DNA from: Manduca sexta
Lineage: Eukaryota; Arthropoda; Insecta; Lepidoptera; Sphingidae
Length of the DNA: 64,000 bases
Reading direction: 5' to 3'
Assembly (NCBI RefSeq): GCF_014839805.1
Contig: NC_051116.1
Location: 186,001 to 250,000 of the forward strand
Shown here: positions 53,293 to 64,000 of the stretch, piece by piece
How positions within the stretch are numbered: the stretch's first letter is position 1
How the letters are laid out: each line of letters starts with the position of its first letter
Notes under the pieces: model-generated
Seen by the model: the letters and a program-made list of their open reading frames with translations, nothing else
What the model was told of the DNA's origin: nothing
Databases searched by the model: none
Program-made: the position numbers and the translations under genes

Positions 53293-54900
53293 AGTGACGC
53301 ACTTGAACAAGTGACGGAAGTGAACCAAGTGACATTAGTGAACCAAGTGACATTAGTGAAACAAGTGACAGTGAACATGTGTAAATAAGTGGTCTAGATA
53401 CAATGTAGATAGTCTTTAAAATTGATTGTGATACAGGAACGATGAACTAGTTAGTGCAATGCATCCAATGGATATTGATCTGGTTGTATTACGACTGATT
53501 TATTTAGGCGATGCGACGTCCAGAACTATATGACATTATCATCGGCCGAAACGTTTTAGAATTTACAAATTTAGATCGTAATCGGGTGAATAATAATTGA
53601 ATTATTTTTCTCCCTAGTTTTTTCAAATGGTTTTTTGTGGAGTGACGATTTGCTAGTCGTTTGTTGATTATGACTGGTTACGCTTGGCCTGTGACGTGCA
53701 GTTTTCGTACTTATTGTACTGAAAGCAGTTTAGAAACACTTGTATTTGATGAGAGACAATTTTCACGAACACTGTGGCACGTGTTAAGTGTGCATACATA
53801 TTCACGAGCAGATAATTGGCTTTTCCGAGAATGAGCGTGAAAACGGAAAATACTCATTTCTAACTCTTTAATCTCATAATCCAAAGAACTGATTTTTGGT
53901 ACATTAAAATCTGCTAATTGCTTTCATATTAGCTACACGAATAAGACATATTAAGCAAGTGTTTCTAATATAAGTTGTGACGTCACACGGGCTCAGTTAA
54001 TAAGCAAATTATCAACTCCAAAACATTTTTTATAATAATATGATTCCCATGAAGGATCTCTTTTATATTAAGCTACGTTTGTTTGATAACATCATCTTGT
54101 AGGTGTTAAAAGGTAATATAAAAAAATATTATAAAATTCTAACGATTTGTATCGTTTGATTTTTTTATTGAAAAATTGTTATGAAATTCGAGTTTATTGT
54201 TACGAAACGTATATTTTCAATACCCCATCGATATGGAATTATTTTGTTTTAGAAAAATTTGCCTAAGTGTTTGATTTTTAGGAAAATTTTATTGATATAC
54301 GTGAACAGTCCCTTGGAACTTCATTGCACCATTTTACAATTTCAAAAGCCTTTGAAACAATCTGCGACTTCATTCAAGAATGTAATATTAGCAGTTTCAT
54401 TTCGAAGCCATTCATATCGGAAATATTGTGGTCTTCCGACAAAATTATAGCCTAACATTATGGACACACGGAATGGGTAATCCATAACCGAAAATGCTTT
54501 AAAATTGTACGTTTCACGGGACTGGGAACGTGTTAGTACTTTACGTATACTGCCAGTCTCTCACGTCACAAAGTACTGTAATATTAATTTGTCTCTATAT
54601 TTTTCAGAGTATGTAAATAGTCTATTATTAAAGGATAAAATACTCAAATCGCGAACTGACAATAAATATAAGTTTCATTAATTTTAATTTATACATCAGC
54701 TTCTATATTAATGTAAATAATTGTAATTTTTCAATTTATAGCTTTTTTACAAACAAAAATAATCGGTCTTAATACAGATACCAAAGTTTTTAAATCTATT
54801 TTTAAGTTATTAAGCTACTTAATTATTTTTTTTATTTTTATTTCATTTTTTTAAATAATATGTAACATGATTTTCATTTTAAACAAAAATAAATGAAAGA
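53293..54900 (+). other. sns/hbs: Probable 3' UTR of the receptor gene
   Basis: The sequence after the TAA contains an in-frame 18-bp repeat (53293-53385), then ordinary AT-rich DNA. Candidate polyadenylation signals AATAAA occur at 54661-54666 and 54888-54893. No open frame of coding character is seen. The end point is a guess from these signals. Confidence 0.5.
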
Positions 54901-57146
54901 TTGATTTTGAATTAATGTTTCGATACAGATGATTTTCCAAATTTTGAAAATCCATCCATTGACAAGATACGATTTTATATTTACAAAAAAATATATATTC
55001 TATTGTTACATTTCGAATTTAAATAAAAGAAATCTAATAATACATTTTGTTTTATTTTATTTTCATCGCCTTTGGTTCATTTTGTTTGTCACGGCAATCT
55101 TGTATCCAATTATTGAACATATCATATCACGAGAATGAAAATTTTACATTTAATTTCTGCTGAAATGAAAGTAATTAATCATATATTATTTTTTCATTTT
55201 TTATCTAAAGTGCCAAAATATATTTGCATTTTTTATCGCGGCTCCCCATTTTTTAGATAATTATTACGTAAAAAAAACGTTGTAGCTGTGTTATACGTCC
55301 TTCTAAAATTTAAGTAAATTTAGTCAAATATTAAAACCGTGCCTTATACTTTTATGCCATTTTGAAAATAAAATATCACTTTAAATATTGCTAAAAGTCT
55401 AGTATAAATAACATTAAACGAAATCTCTTAAGGTTTAAGTGCATTCTTTATAATAATCGCTGCTTCTATATCAGCGGCCTTGTGTCGCCGAACATAACAG
55501 TAAATAACAGTCATGAGTGGTTATAAGACTGAAAAACTATTTTCTTTCATTTAAATCTTTCATTTACCCTTGTAACTTTCATTAACGAACACACTCGGCC
55601 TTGACGTTTACATTTTGTTTGCTGCAATTAAATGTTTTTTATCTGGAATTATAATAAACATGAGCTTGTCATTTAGAAGTAAGAGCTAATCCAATGTTCA
55701 AAACATATTGTCAATGTAATTAAATATAATTATCATAAATTAATTAAACAAGTCAATGTTAAATCTGAGGATTAATGAGTTTAAGCTTATGAATACCATT
55801 AAATGTAAAATAACTTTCATTTACATCCATCATATGTTCAGTTAAATGAAAGACTTGGCTTTTACAATTATATCGCATTATAAATCTAGAATCCCAAAGA
55901 GGCACACTAAATACTCAAATATCTAAATAACAATTTATTAAAATATAACATGAGTAAACATTATTGCCAAATATAATATAAAAGAATAAAAAAAATAGTA
56001 CAATACTGTAAACACCATACAACTGTATTCCTAATACATACACCGGCTACCACAAATTTCTTCGTAAATTGATTAAAATAAAAGTAAAAAAGCATTGTAT
56101 GTGGCCTAATTGTAAAACTCAATAGTATTGAATCCATCGCAACACTCCATCCTGCATTATATTTATTGTTAATAGATTCCATCCATTGTTTTCATCAACG
56201 CACTTAAGAAAATGAGTTTTATATGCCAAAATTATTACCAAAAGCGACGTCCCATGTGTTAACAATAACGTATTTTTACATTAAAAAATGATATTTTGAA
56301 TCCATAGAACTTATCTGTATTAATAAAAAAATCTTTCCTAATTTTAATAATTTACTAATTTTATAAATACACCATCTATTGTGCCTATTTAAAAACTCAT
56401 TTTCGTACACCAAATACAGAGGGCGTTGATGAAAATCAATATCTACTTGACATTTCCCCTATTCACCCCTTGTATTATACTACACATAATATAATTAAAA
56501 ATAAGGTTGTACATTTATTCGTTAATTCGAAAGTGACTTTCATATTAATTAAAGCTCATGATTGTGTAATCAAAATACATTTAATTAAAACGTATATGTT
56601 AAAAAAATGTGTATTATTTTTTACACCTAAAATTCACAAACAGAAAAAACACACCTTCATAGATTATACACTACGTTTTACACATTTTTTCGTGCAAAGG
56701 CAACGCTTGAGAGCCGACAATTAAAATAACAGTTAGTTTCTGACGATTTTAAAATTCCAATCCAGTTTTCACAAGTCAAATGACTTGTGGGCATAGTCGG
56801 CTTAAAAACACTCCTGGGTCATTTCGAAAATACAGGTAACATGCGTCGAACTGACCGGGAGCATAAAAAATATGACATTAAAATCGTCCTAGAGCTATAA
56901 AACGTAATTAAACAACGCAGAAAAATCTGGCAATTACAAATATTTGTAAAACTAATTTTCGGTATATTCGTCGCTTAGATATTATTGCCTTTTAAGCGTC
57001 GACATAATTCCAAATCTTACCATAATCCCAATAATTACTACAATAGATAAATAAATGGGGATACATGAATTATCTTGTAATTTAACCAACATGAAATTTT
57101 AAACCCATTTTACAACCAGTATAAATTAACATAGGCCCTTCACTAC
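54901..57146. other. AT-rich intergenic stretch, nothing recognised
   Basis: Long AT-rich sequence without splice-bounded coding segments, known repeats or RNA genes that I can recognise on either strand. Confidence 0.5.
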
Positions 57147-57661
57147 ATAGTATAAAACAAAGTCGCTTTCTCTGTCCCTATGTGTGCTTAATAATATCAG
57201 CCCTGTATTATATATACTTGCCCACTGCTTAGCACGGGCCTCCTCTACTACTGAGAGGGATTAGGCCTTAGTCCACCACGCTGGCCTAGTGCGGTTTGGT
57301 AGACTACACACACCTTCGAAATTCCCATAGAGAACTTCTCAGATGTGCAGGTTTCCTCACGATGTTTTCCTTCACCGTTAAAGCGAACGATAAATTCACA
57401 ATGAATACACACATGATTTTAGAAAAGTCAGATGTGTGTGCCCTTGGGATTTGAACCTGCGGACATTCGTCTCGGCAGTCCGTTCCACACCCAACTAGGC
57501 TATCGCCTATGTGTGCTTAAATCTTTAAAACTACGCAACGGATTTTTGATGCGGTTTTTTTTAATAGATAGAGTGATTCAAGAAGAAGATTTATATGTAT
57601 AATAATAACATCGATTAAATAGTCAGCATTGCACCCGTACGAAGCCGGGGCGGGTCGCTAG
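57147..57661 (-). mobile_element. Short interspersed element interrupted by a SINE
   Basis: The left part is CATAGTATAAAACAAAGTCG...CTATGTGTGCTTA, the right part CTTTAAAACTACGCAACGGA...GCACCCGTACGAAGCCGGGG and CGGGTCGCTAGTG. Joined across 57191-57507 they form one element whose ends recall the CTAGC-type family in reverse. Confidence 0.65.
57191..57507 (-). mobile_element. tRNA-derived SINE (GCGATAGCCTAGTTGG family), full length with target-site duplication
   Basis: The reverse strand starts GGCGATAGCCTAGTTGGGTG and has GCAGGTTCAAATCCC as box B. It continues through CGTTCGCTTTAACGGTGAAG, CGCTGGCCTAGT... and ends CAGGGCTGATATTAT. The host sequence TATGTGTGCTTA stands on both sides (57179-57190 and 57508-57519), a 12-bp target-site duplication. 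This makes it the reference copy for the family. Confidence 0.85.
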
Positions 57662-57817
57662 TGTTAAAATAAATTAGCGAACTGTAAACACAATACATGA
57701 TAGTAACAATTATAACATTTCATATTTACTCAATGTAAACTACTCTTGAGCGACACAGTCTTGAAATAACGATTAAGCTCCTTAAATAAAGATTAAAAAA
57801 AAGGCTTGCTGCTTGAC

Positions 57818-58075
57818 TGCCTCGGTGGCGTAGTTGTACTGCATGTGCGGTACGACAGCGCTCTGAGGTCCTGGGTTCGAATCCCGGTTCGGGCAAAGTG
57901 ATATTTGGGTTTTTCTGCTCAATATCAGCCCGGAGTCCGGAATTTGTGCCCGATATGGCGATAGGCTCGCCACCTATCATGGGACGGAACACACTTGGCG
58001 AAAAGTGGGTGCCTTGGTTGCGCCTCTGCATACCCCTTCGGGGATAAATTGCGTGATATTGTGTATTGTGTAAAA
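57818..58075 (+). mobile_element. tRNA-derived SINE, reference copy
   Basis: CCTCGGTGGCGTAGTTGTAC (box A-like), GGTCCTGGGTTCGAATCCCG (perfect box B), then GATATTTGGGTTTTTCTGC, AATTTGTGCCCGATATGGCG, CATGGGACGGAACACACTTG and GCGCCTCTGCATACCCCTTC. An open frame on the opposite strand is a by-product of this repeat. Confidence 0.85.
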
Positions 58076-58489
58076 AAAATACTCTAATAACGTTGACGTT
58101 GCCACTATCTGACATTAGAAATGATACGTCTAATATCTAGAATGTTCTATCCCCAACCGAGAACCCTAATTCAACACTATCCATCTAAGTTCGATCGGGG
58201 TAATCCGCCAGCCGCAGCCCGCAGCCGCAGCGGCTGCCCGACGTCACAATCATTAGGTCTAATCTAGATTAGTTATGTCGTAGAAAATATTCTGCGTGTT
58301 TAAATACAAAAAGAATATTGAGATGGTAAACTAATGACTATTAAACAGTATTATCAACATAATAACTTCTTTATTAAACTATTTATGGCTATTTTTACAA
58401 TTAAACGTTAATTTTTTATTTATATAGAACGTCTTATTTAAACTATTTATGGATAGTTAAACATATATTTTGATATGTATCTGTTTTAT

Positions 58490-58790
58490 TGTAACTGGTG
58501 GTGGGTCTCTCATATGTGAGAGTCCGCCTGAGTAGGTACCATCGTAATGTCTATTTCTGCCGCCAAGCAGCAGTTTGTAGCCACTGTTGTGTTCCGGTTT
58601 GAAGGACATTGTAGCCAGTGTAACTACTGGACATAATAACTAAACACCTCATGTCTCAGGATGGCTAGCACAATGGAATACCAGACAATACTTTGTAATT
58701 CAAGGTGTTGGATTGTGTTTCTACTGTCTATGGGCCGTCGTATCGCTTACCATCAAGCGAACGGCAAGCTCGTCTCGACATTAAGAATAA
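58490..58790 (-). mobile_element. Lepidopteran SINE-like repeat (reverse), long copy
   Basis: TCTCATATGTGAGAGTCCGC, TGTCTATTTCTGCCGCCAAG, TTGAAGGACATTGTAGCCAG, ACTGGACATAATAACTAAAC, TTTGTAATTCAAGGTGTTGG, GGGCCGTCGTATCGCTTACC, AACGGCAAGCTCGTCTCGAC. This is the most complete copy of the family in the window. Confidence 0.7.
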
Positions 58791-58809
58791 TAAAAAAAAA
58801 TTAAGTTTG

Positions 58810-58905
58810 CAAAAAATAATTTTTCACTCGACCCGGGATTCGAACCCCATATCAGCGCAATAGTAGTACTCGTACAACGTACATATATAACTACGCAAAG
58901 CAGTC
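58810..58905 (-). mobile_element. tRNA-like SINE fragment
   Basis: The reverse complement contains GGGGTTCGAATCCCGGGTCG, a perfect box B. No convincing acceptor stem can be formed, so I do not call a tRNA gene. Confidence 0.45.
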
Positions 58906-59184
58906 AAAAACAATAAATACACATTGACAAGTCAATTATACCGTTCCATCCAACAGTAATAATTGTATTAGTGAATTCAAAGAGCTCAGGAGCATTAATA
59001 TTCTAGTTAATTCACAAATCTAAATCTGTACCTAATATGCTAAATACAGGTCTAGCGTCAAATGCAGATATCCACACGTATGAGCAGTGTGAGTGAGAAG
59101 CGACGGCGGAATCTTTTAGGTATACTTATGGACCTTTAGTACATCAGTTCTTTATTTATTCGGGCATAGAAGTGATTCCATTGC

Positions 59185-59365
59185 ATTTGATGGTAAATAG
59201 GAGGGGTAGCCTTCGCCAGTCGACACAATTATGCCGGCCTGTTGGAGCCGGATATACACAGGCTGATCCCGTAACGCGACACACTTACGTGGACCACTAT
59301 GGCGGTTTTTAATACCTTGTGTACGGTAGTCGCTATCCGGACGGATATAAAACATATCCTACCAC
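59185..59365 (+). mobile_element. Dispersed SINE-like repeat
   Basis: GCATTTGATGGTAAATAGGA, CGCCAGTCGACACAATTATG, ATACACAGGCTGATCCCGTA, GGTAGTCGCTATCCGGACGG, the same order as 34478-34675. A further piece follows at 59395-59485. Confidence 0.6.
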
Positions 59366-60298
59366 CAGCAAAAAAGTAAGAAGTTGGAGAAATAGTTATT
59401 CCTCGCCAGTTGATACAATTATGCCGACCTATTTTAAACTCGACGGACACAGCAAGAACCCTACTAACGTGGGCTTCGACTAATGAACTTTCAAGACAAC
59501 ACAAATACTTAATAATATTATGGATTGTAAACGCAATAACACATTTTATTCTGGCTAAAACTATACCTAGTTAGTACCTTAACACAGGGTCCGTTTTTTC
59601 TTGTCCTTCATATTATTTTTCCTGTCTCATTCCCGGCCACATTGCTTGGCATCCTCTACACTCATAATAGTTATATTTTAAAAAGTGATTCCATTGCGGG
59701 GCATACTACAGACGGAGAACTGTACACAGGTCATAGACATAACAAATATATTTCATGTAATTATATATTTATTATAGTCAGTCAATTATTAGGGCTTACA
59801 AAGGCTGTTGCTTCATTTACCTATATGTCTGTAACTCAACGGACACACCTATACACGTGCACTCACAGTACTTACAACAATTTCAAATGTTATTTTTTTT
59901 TGTTTCCACCTGATGTCTGCATATTGCTTACGTGAATTTCTCTCTAAATTAGCATTAATTAACCAAATGTGTCTTCTAAAAGTACAAAACTAAATGCACC
60001 TTAAAAACCTAATTATGTACATAATATTGATGTTTATATCCGCCTCCTGCTAAGCGTATGTCTTGCGCCCGAGCCATATGTATGAGTTCGAGACCATATT
60101 GATATGTTAATGGTGCGGCGGCGCGACACGGAGTGATATTTTAATGGAGACTGCTTTACATTTCACTTATCGCTAAGAATATTTATGATTTAACCAATAG
60201 GGAAATGGAATTTTTAATTCTTACTCCCAAATGAAAACTTCACACACAATGCTCAATATTTACATGACTCTAAGCGCTCATAAGTTACTACCGTCGAT

Positions 60299-61345
60299 CG
60301 ACCGGCCCACGCGTCACACCACGCTCCCTGTACGTGTTCTCACACTCGCTCCTGAGCTCTCATACACTCCCTTCAGGTCGTCACTCCACCGGCCTGCGCG
60401 TCACACCACGCTCCCTGTACGTGGTCTCACACTCGCTCCTGAGCTCTCATACACTCCTGTCAGCTCGTCGCTCCACCGGCCCGCGCGTCACACCACGCTA
60501 CCTGTACGTGGTCTCACACTCGCTCCTGAGCTCTCATACACTCCCGTCAGCTCGTCGCTCCACCGGCCCGCGCGTCACACCACGCTCCCTGTACGTGGTC
60601 TCACACTCGCTCCTGAGCTCTCATACACTCCCGTCAGCTCGTCGCTCCACCGGCCCGCGCGTCACACCACGCTCCCTGTACGTGGTCTCACACTCGCTCC
60701 TGAGCTCTCATACACTCCCGTCAGCTCGTCGCTCCACCGGCCCGCGCGTCACACCACGCTCCCTGTACGTGGTCTCACACTCGCTCCTGAGCTCTCATAC
60801 ACTCCCTTCAGGTCGTCACTCCACCGGCCTGCGCGTCACACCACGCTCCCTGTACGTGGTCTCACACTCGCTCCTGAGCTCTCATACACTCCCTTCAGGT
60901 CGTCACTCCACCGGCCTGCGCGTCACACCACGCTTCCTGTACGTGGTCTCACACTCACTCCTGAGCTCTCATACACTCCTGTCAGCTCGTCGCTCCACCG
61001 GCCCGCGCGTCACACCACGCTCCCTGTACGTGTTCTCACACTCGCTCCTGAGCTCTCATACACTCCCTTCAGGTCGTCACTCCACCGGCCTGCGCGTCAC
61101 ACCACGCTCCCTGTACGTGGTCTCACACTCGCTCCTGAGCTCTCATACACTCCTGTCAGCTCGTCGCTCCACCGGCCCGCGCGTCACACCACGCTCCCTG
61201 TACGTGGTCTCACACTCGCTCCTGAGCTCTCATACACTCCCTTCAGGTCGTCACTGCACCGGCCTGCGCGTCACACCACGCTCCCTGTACGTGGTCTCAC
61301 ACTCGCTCCTGACCTCTCATACACTCCTGTCAGCTCCTCGCTCCA
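60299..61345. repeat. Minisatellite: twelve tandem copies of an 87-bp GC-rich unit
   Basis: The unit contains CCACCGGCCCGCGCGTCACA, CCACGCTCCCTGTACGTGGT, CTCACACTCGCTCCTGAGCT and CTCATACACTCC. Two forms alternate irregularly: one with CCCGTCAGCTCGTCGCTCC and one with CCCTTCAGGTCGTCACTCC. The period is a multiple of three, so two plus-strand frames stay open through the whole array (410 and 340 codons); the third has a stop in each unit and all minus frames are closed. There is no protein family match that I recognise. I call it a repeat, not a gene. Confidence 0.9.
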
Positions 61346-63938
61346 CCTATACGTGAGTTATTTCCTTCACTTTATTTCGTACCATTTCCATATGTGCACG
61401 TATCCGGGACTGAAGGCACTCACGATGGATTGCGTTAAAAGCGAAACTCTGTACTTTATTTAAGGATATTGACTGAATATTATCGGAGCATGAGACGGAT
61501 TAATGACGTTTGGGAGTTCTTATTGCTTCACCATTAAAATGGTTATAGGAAAAACTGCAGTTTGGTTCAAATACATAAATATTGATTCAATGTGAAACAC
61601 CAATACAGATCAGATAACAAAAAATTTTTTTAGGTCTATTTATGAATATAATTACAAAATATTAACAATGGCAATAGTAACAATATATACAAAATAGTAA
61701 CAATGTATTCTATTAAAATTAAACCTTAACAAAAAGCTATTTTAAGAGCGTGACTAAGCTAATTTAAAATCAATCCGTCTAAACTAATTTTGGTTGTAGT
61801 GGTAATTTCCTTTAAGCTTGTACACCTTTATCATTTTATCTGCGCTACAAGCTATTGTTTAATCCTTCTCAACAGATATTACAGAGCTAATATGGAAGTA
61901 AGCAGCCGTTAGAAATCGGAAGCGAAGTTAAAAAATAAAACAACAAAAATGCATACTGGGAGGTCTTTCTTATTTTAGAGTCCGCCTGGGTATGTGCCAC
62001 CTCAATGACTATTTCTGCCGCCAAGCTGCAGTGTGTAGTCACTTTTGTGTTCCGGTTTGAAGAACATTATAGCCATTGTCTCTATTGGATATACTCGTAA
62101 TGTGTTTCTACTGTTTATGGGCGGTCTTATCGCTTACCACCAGGCAAACGGCAAGCTCGTCTCGTCATTCAAAGCAATAAAAAAGTTCTAATTGAATGAC
62201 ATTGAAATAAAACTATTTATCGGATTTTATCCCGGTTTATTTTATTATAACTATCTCCCTTTCAATGAAATTTATATGAAAATAAATAACATAAGGTTGC
62301 TATGAAAATAAAAGCCGCAAAATAGTTTTATTTGTAAGTCCAAAATTAGCGTAAACATAAGAAATCATTATAATTAATTGAACATACTTTATTTGGAGGG
62401 ACCCATGCATGTAAAAGTTATTATAAAACATACCTCTAGCCAAAAATATAACGTGATCTAATTACCATATTATTTCACAACTTGTTACCCACTTATTATA
62501 AAGAACAACATGTAAATAGTCAAGAACATTAATGGTAAGTAAAATATAAACTTGCTAAGGATCTACTATGACAACTTTTATAACAAGCATCGTCTAGAGA
62601 ATTTTGAATTTTGTCCTACTCTCAGAAACAAGAAAATAACTTGTTACAATATCATTTGTACATAAAATAGTCGCTTACCTGCAAGAAAATAGAGGTAAGT
62701 TTCACCAACTCAACGAAAAAACATTTCGGAACGAAACAATATTGTCCCCGAAATTCTAATGAGGTGACGACTCTACCTTTCATTTAAAAGGGGCCTCTAA
62801 AAATGTAATAAGGCTCCCAATAATAAGGGTTCCCGTGGGAATATTTTCGTTTATGCCAAACATTGGTCCGAGCTGACCTCAGCGGCCCTCCTGTTATTGT
62901 CTAACATAAAGAACTTGACGGAATCTATACTAAGATTTAGTTGGAGTGGTAGCAGAAAAATACATGAACTATATTACTTTCAATAAAGTCCATATGAGTG
63001 AAAATGCTTTACGATATTAGGCAAAATAATTGAATAAATAATACTTAATTATCTCTGAATTTCATGCAATTCATATATGTGGAATAATAAAGATTTTTTT
63101 AACAGGTATATATTGTGAAGGAAAAATCTAGAGCAAACCTGCGACCTGAGAATTTCTCTATAGGAAACTTAAAGGTGTATGAAGTCTACCAATCCGCACT
63201 AGGCTAGCGTGACGAATTCAGGCCTAATCCTTCTCAGTAGTAGAGGCCCGTGCCTAGCAGTGGGGCAGTATATAATACAAGTCTGATATTATTTTGTATA
63301 CGAATATCGCCTTGGTAGATACCACCGCATTGGCTATCTGCCATCAACCTGCAGGCATTTAGGCAGTACAGTGTAACGCAGTCCTTTGTAACATAGAGTT
63401 TTGTGGGTGTTGGTGTTAATAAAGTAACGTACCCACGTTACTGCCGTGGCGCTCAGCATCAACCAACCGTAAACTATATTATGGCCGATTGTGACACTTA
63501 CCATTAGGCTAATTGTTTATAATGTCTTTTGACGTTACTAAATGAAACCACAATACTTATCTTCTTGAAAATAATATTTTAAAATTAGTTACTTGAACCG
63601 AAGATGTAAAATTTTTTAATAATAACGCTATCTATTGATTGTTCAGGGAACCTGTTTAATTATTTTAGGCAAAAAAAATAGTTTCTTTATAAAAAAAAAT
63701 AATCCTTAAAATGTTTTTTTTTCGAGCGCGGCAATGTGACCCGACGGCACCTAATGGTAAGTGACTGACGAGAGATGATTACCCCTCGAAATTCGACACA
63801 ATTATGCCGGCCTGTTGGAATCGATTAGACACAGAATAATCCCGGAACGTGACACACTTAAACTTACACTTGTTCACAAACTTTCACATTTATAAAATTA
63901 TTAAATATTTTTTTCTATGCACGTTATTTGTTTTGCAG
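61346..63938. other. Intergenic, repeats only
   Basis: AT-rich. It includes a SINE-like repeat in reverse (61955-62185: AGTCCGCCTGGGTATGTGCC ... AACGGCAAGCTCGTCTCGTC), a plus SINE fragment (63150-63290: AGTCTACCAATCCGCACTAG ... TATAATACAAGTCTGATATT), a MITE relic near 63525-63610, and a dispersed repeat at 63745-63865 (CACCTAATGGTAAGTGACTG). No exon is seen before 63939. Confidence 0.5.
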
Positions 63939-64000
63939 ACTGTACCGCTATCGCAGCGCCCGCCCGATGAAATATCGTGGAATCGCGAACGCTTATTGGA
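63939..64000 (+). CDS. Possible exon start at the window edge
   Basis: A good acceptor, TATTTGTTTTGCAG|ACTG, is followed by GC-rich sequence open in two frames to the window end (TVPLSQRPPDEISWNRERLL in one). The sharp change in base composition resembles the exon edges elsewhere in the window. The gene cannot be identified from 62 bases. Confidence 0.3.

Noticed and set aside
56470..56724. Plus-strand open frame of 84 codons
   Set aside because: Lys/Ile/Phe-rich translation of AT-rich intergenic DNA without any coding signal.
57726..58115. Minus-strand open frame of 129 codons with PEPGFEPRTSERCRTAHAVQ
   Set aside because: It is the antisense of the tRNA-derived SINE at 57818-58075. The phrase is a translated box B region that recurs wherever the SINE is found.
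58810..58905. A tRNA gene on the minus strand
   Set aside because: It has a perfect box B but no complete cloverleaf; the pattern fits a tRNA-derived SINE piece.
60299..61345. Possible CRISPR-like array
   Set aside because: The units are contiguous 87-bp repeats without unique spacers, and the genome is an insect's.
60231..61463. Overlapping plus-strand open frames of 410 and 340 codons
   Set aside because: Both come from the 87-bp repeat, whose length is a multiple of three. The predicted peptides are different translations of the same repeat, with no recognisable domain, and the ends outside the array have no coding character.

Overview
This is nuclear DNA from an insect, most probably a moth or butterfly (Lepidoptera). 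It is AT-rich, its coding exons are small and GC-richer with GT..AG introns, and it carries many dispersed short repeats of kinds I associate with lepidopteran genomes: tRNA-derived SINEs, elements starting CTAGCTTTTGCYCGCGGCT, and an RTE-type LINE relic. Three runs of exactly 500 N (6341-6840, 23320-23819, 41034-41533) are scaffold joins, so the window is four contigs, called A to D here.

Two real genes are visible. The first is a nephrin-family adhesion receptor of the Sticks-and-stones/Hibris type. Its middle immunoglobulin exons lie on the minus strand in contigs A and B (3839-4519, 13852-14541, 17679-17815). Its last Ig strand, fibronectin III domain, transmembrane segment and cytoplasmic tail lie on the plus strand in contig D (41534-53292). 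The second, on the minus strand of contig C (26158-37992, 17 exons with matching phases), encodes a lipid-transfer-like protein with the order SMP-like domain, C2 domain, basic Ser-rich linker, C1 zinc finger. Its first exons are not in the window.

The layout is best explained by assembly problems. Contig A (1-6340) repeats part of contig B (10768-16363) almost base for base and stops exactly at a gap, so it looks like an uncollapsed allele, with one 744-bp mobile-element insertion present in A only. Both minus-strand gene pieces become collinear with the plus-strand receptor tail if everything left of the 41034-41533 gap is inverted. The alternative, two separate paralogues in opposite orientation, cannot be excluded from sequence alone.

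Region by region: 1-6340 and 6841-23319 hold receptor Ig exons in repeat-rich introns; 23820-26157 is very AT-rich with no gene; 26158-37992 is the SMP-C2-C1 gene; 38000-41033 is repeats; 41534-53292 is the receptor C-terminal half, including a probable one-base deletion in a cytoplasmic exon and a damaged extra transmembrane exon; 53293 to about 54900 is its 3' UTR; 55000-63938 is intergenic with repeats and a twelve-copy 87-bp minisatellite at 60299-61345; a possible exon of another gene starts at 63939. I see no CRISPR array, rRNA, intact tRNA gene or obvious novel defence-type system. The strongest new observations concern gene structure, exon duplication and decay, and assembly.
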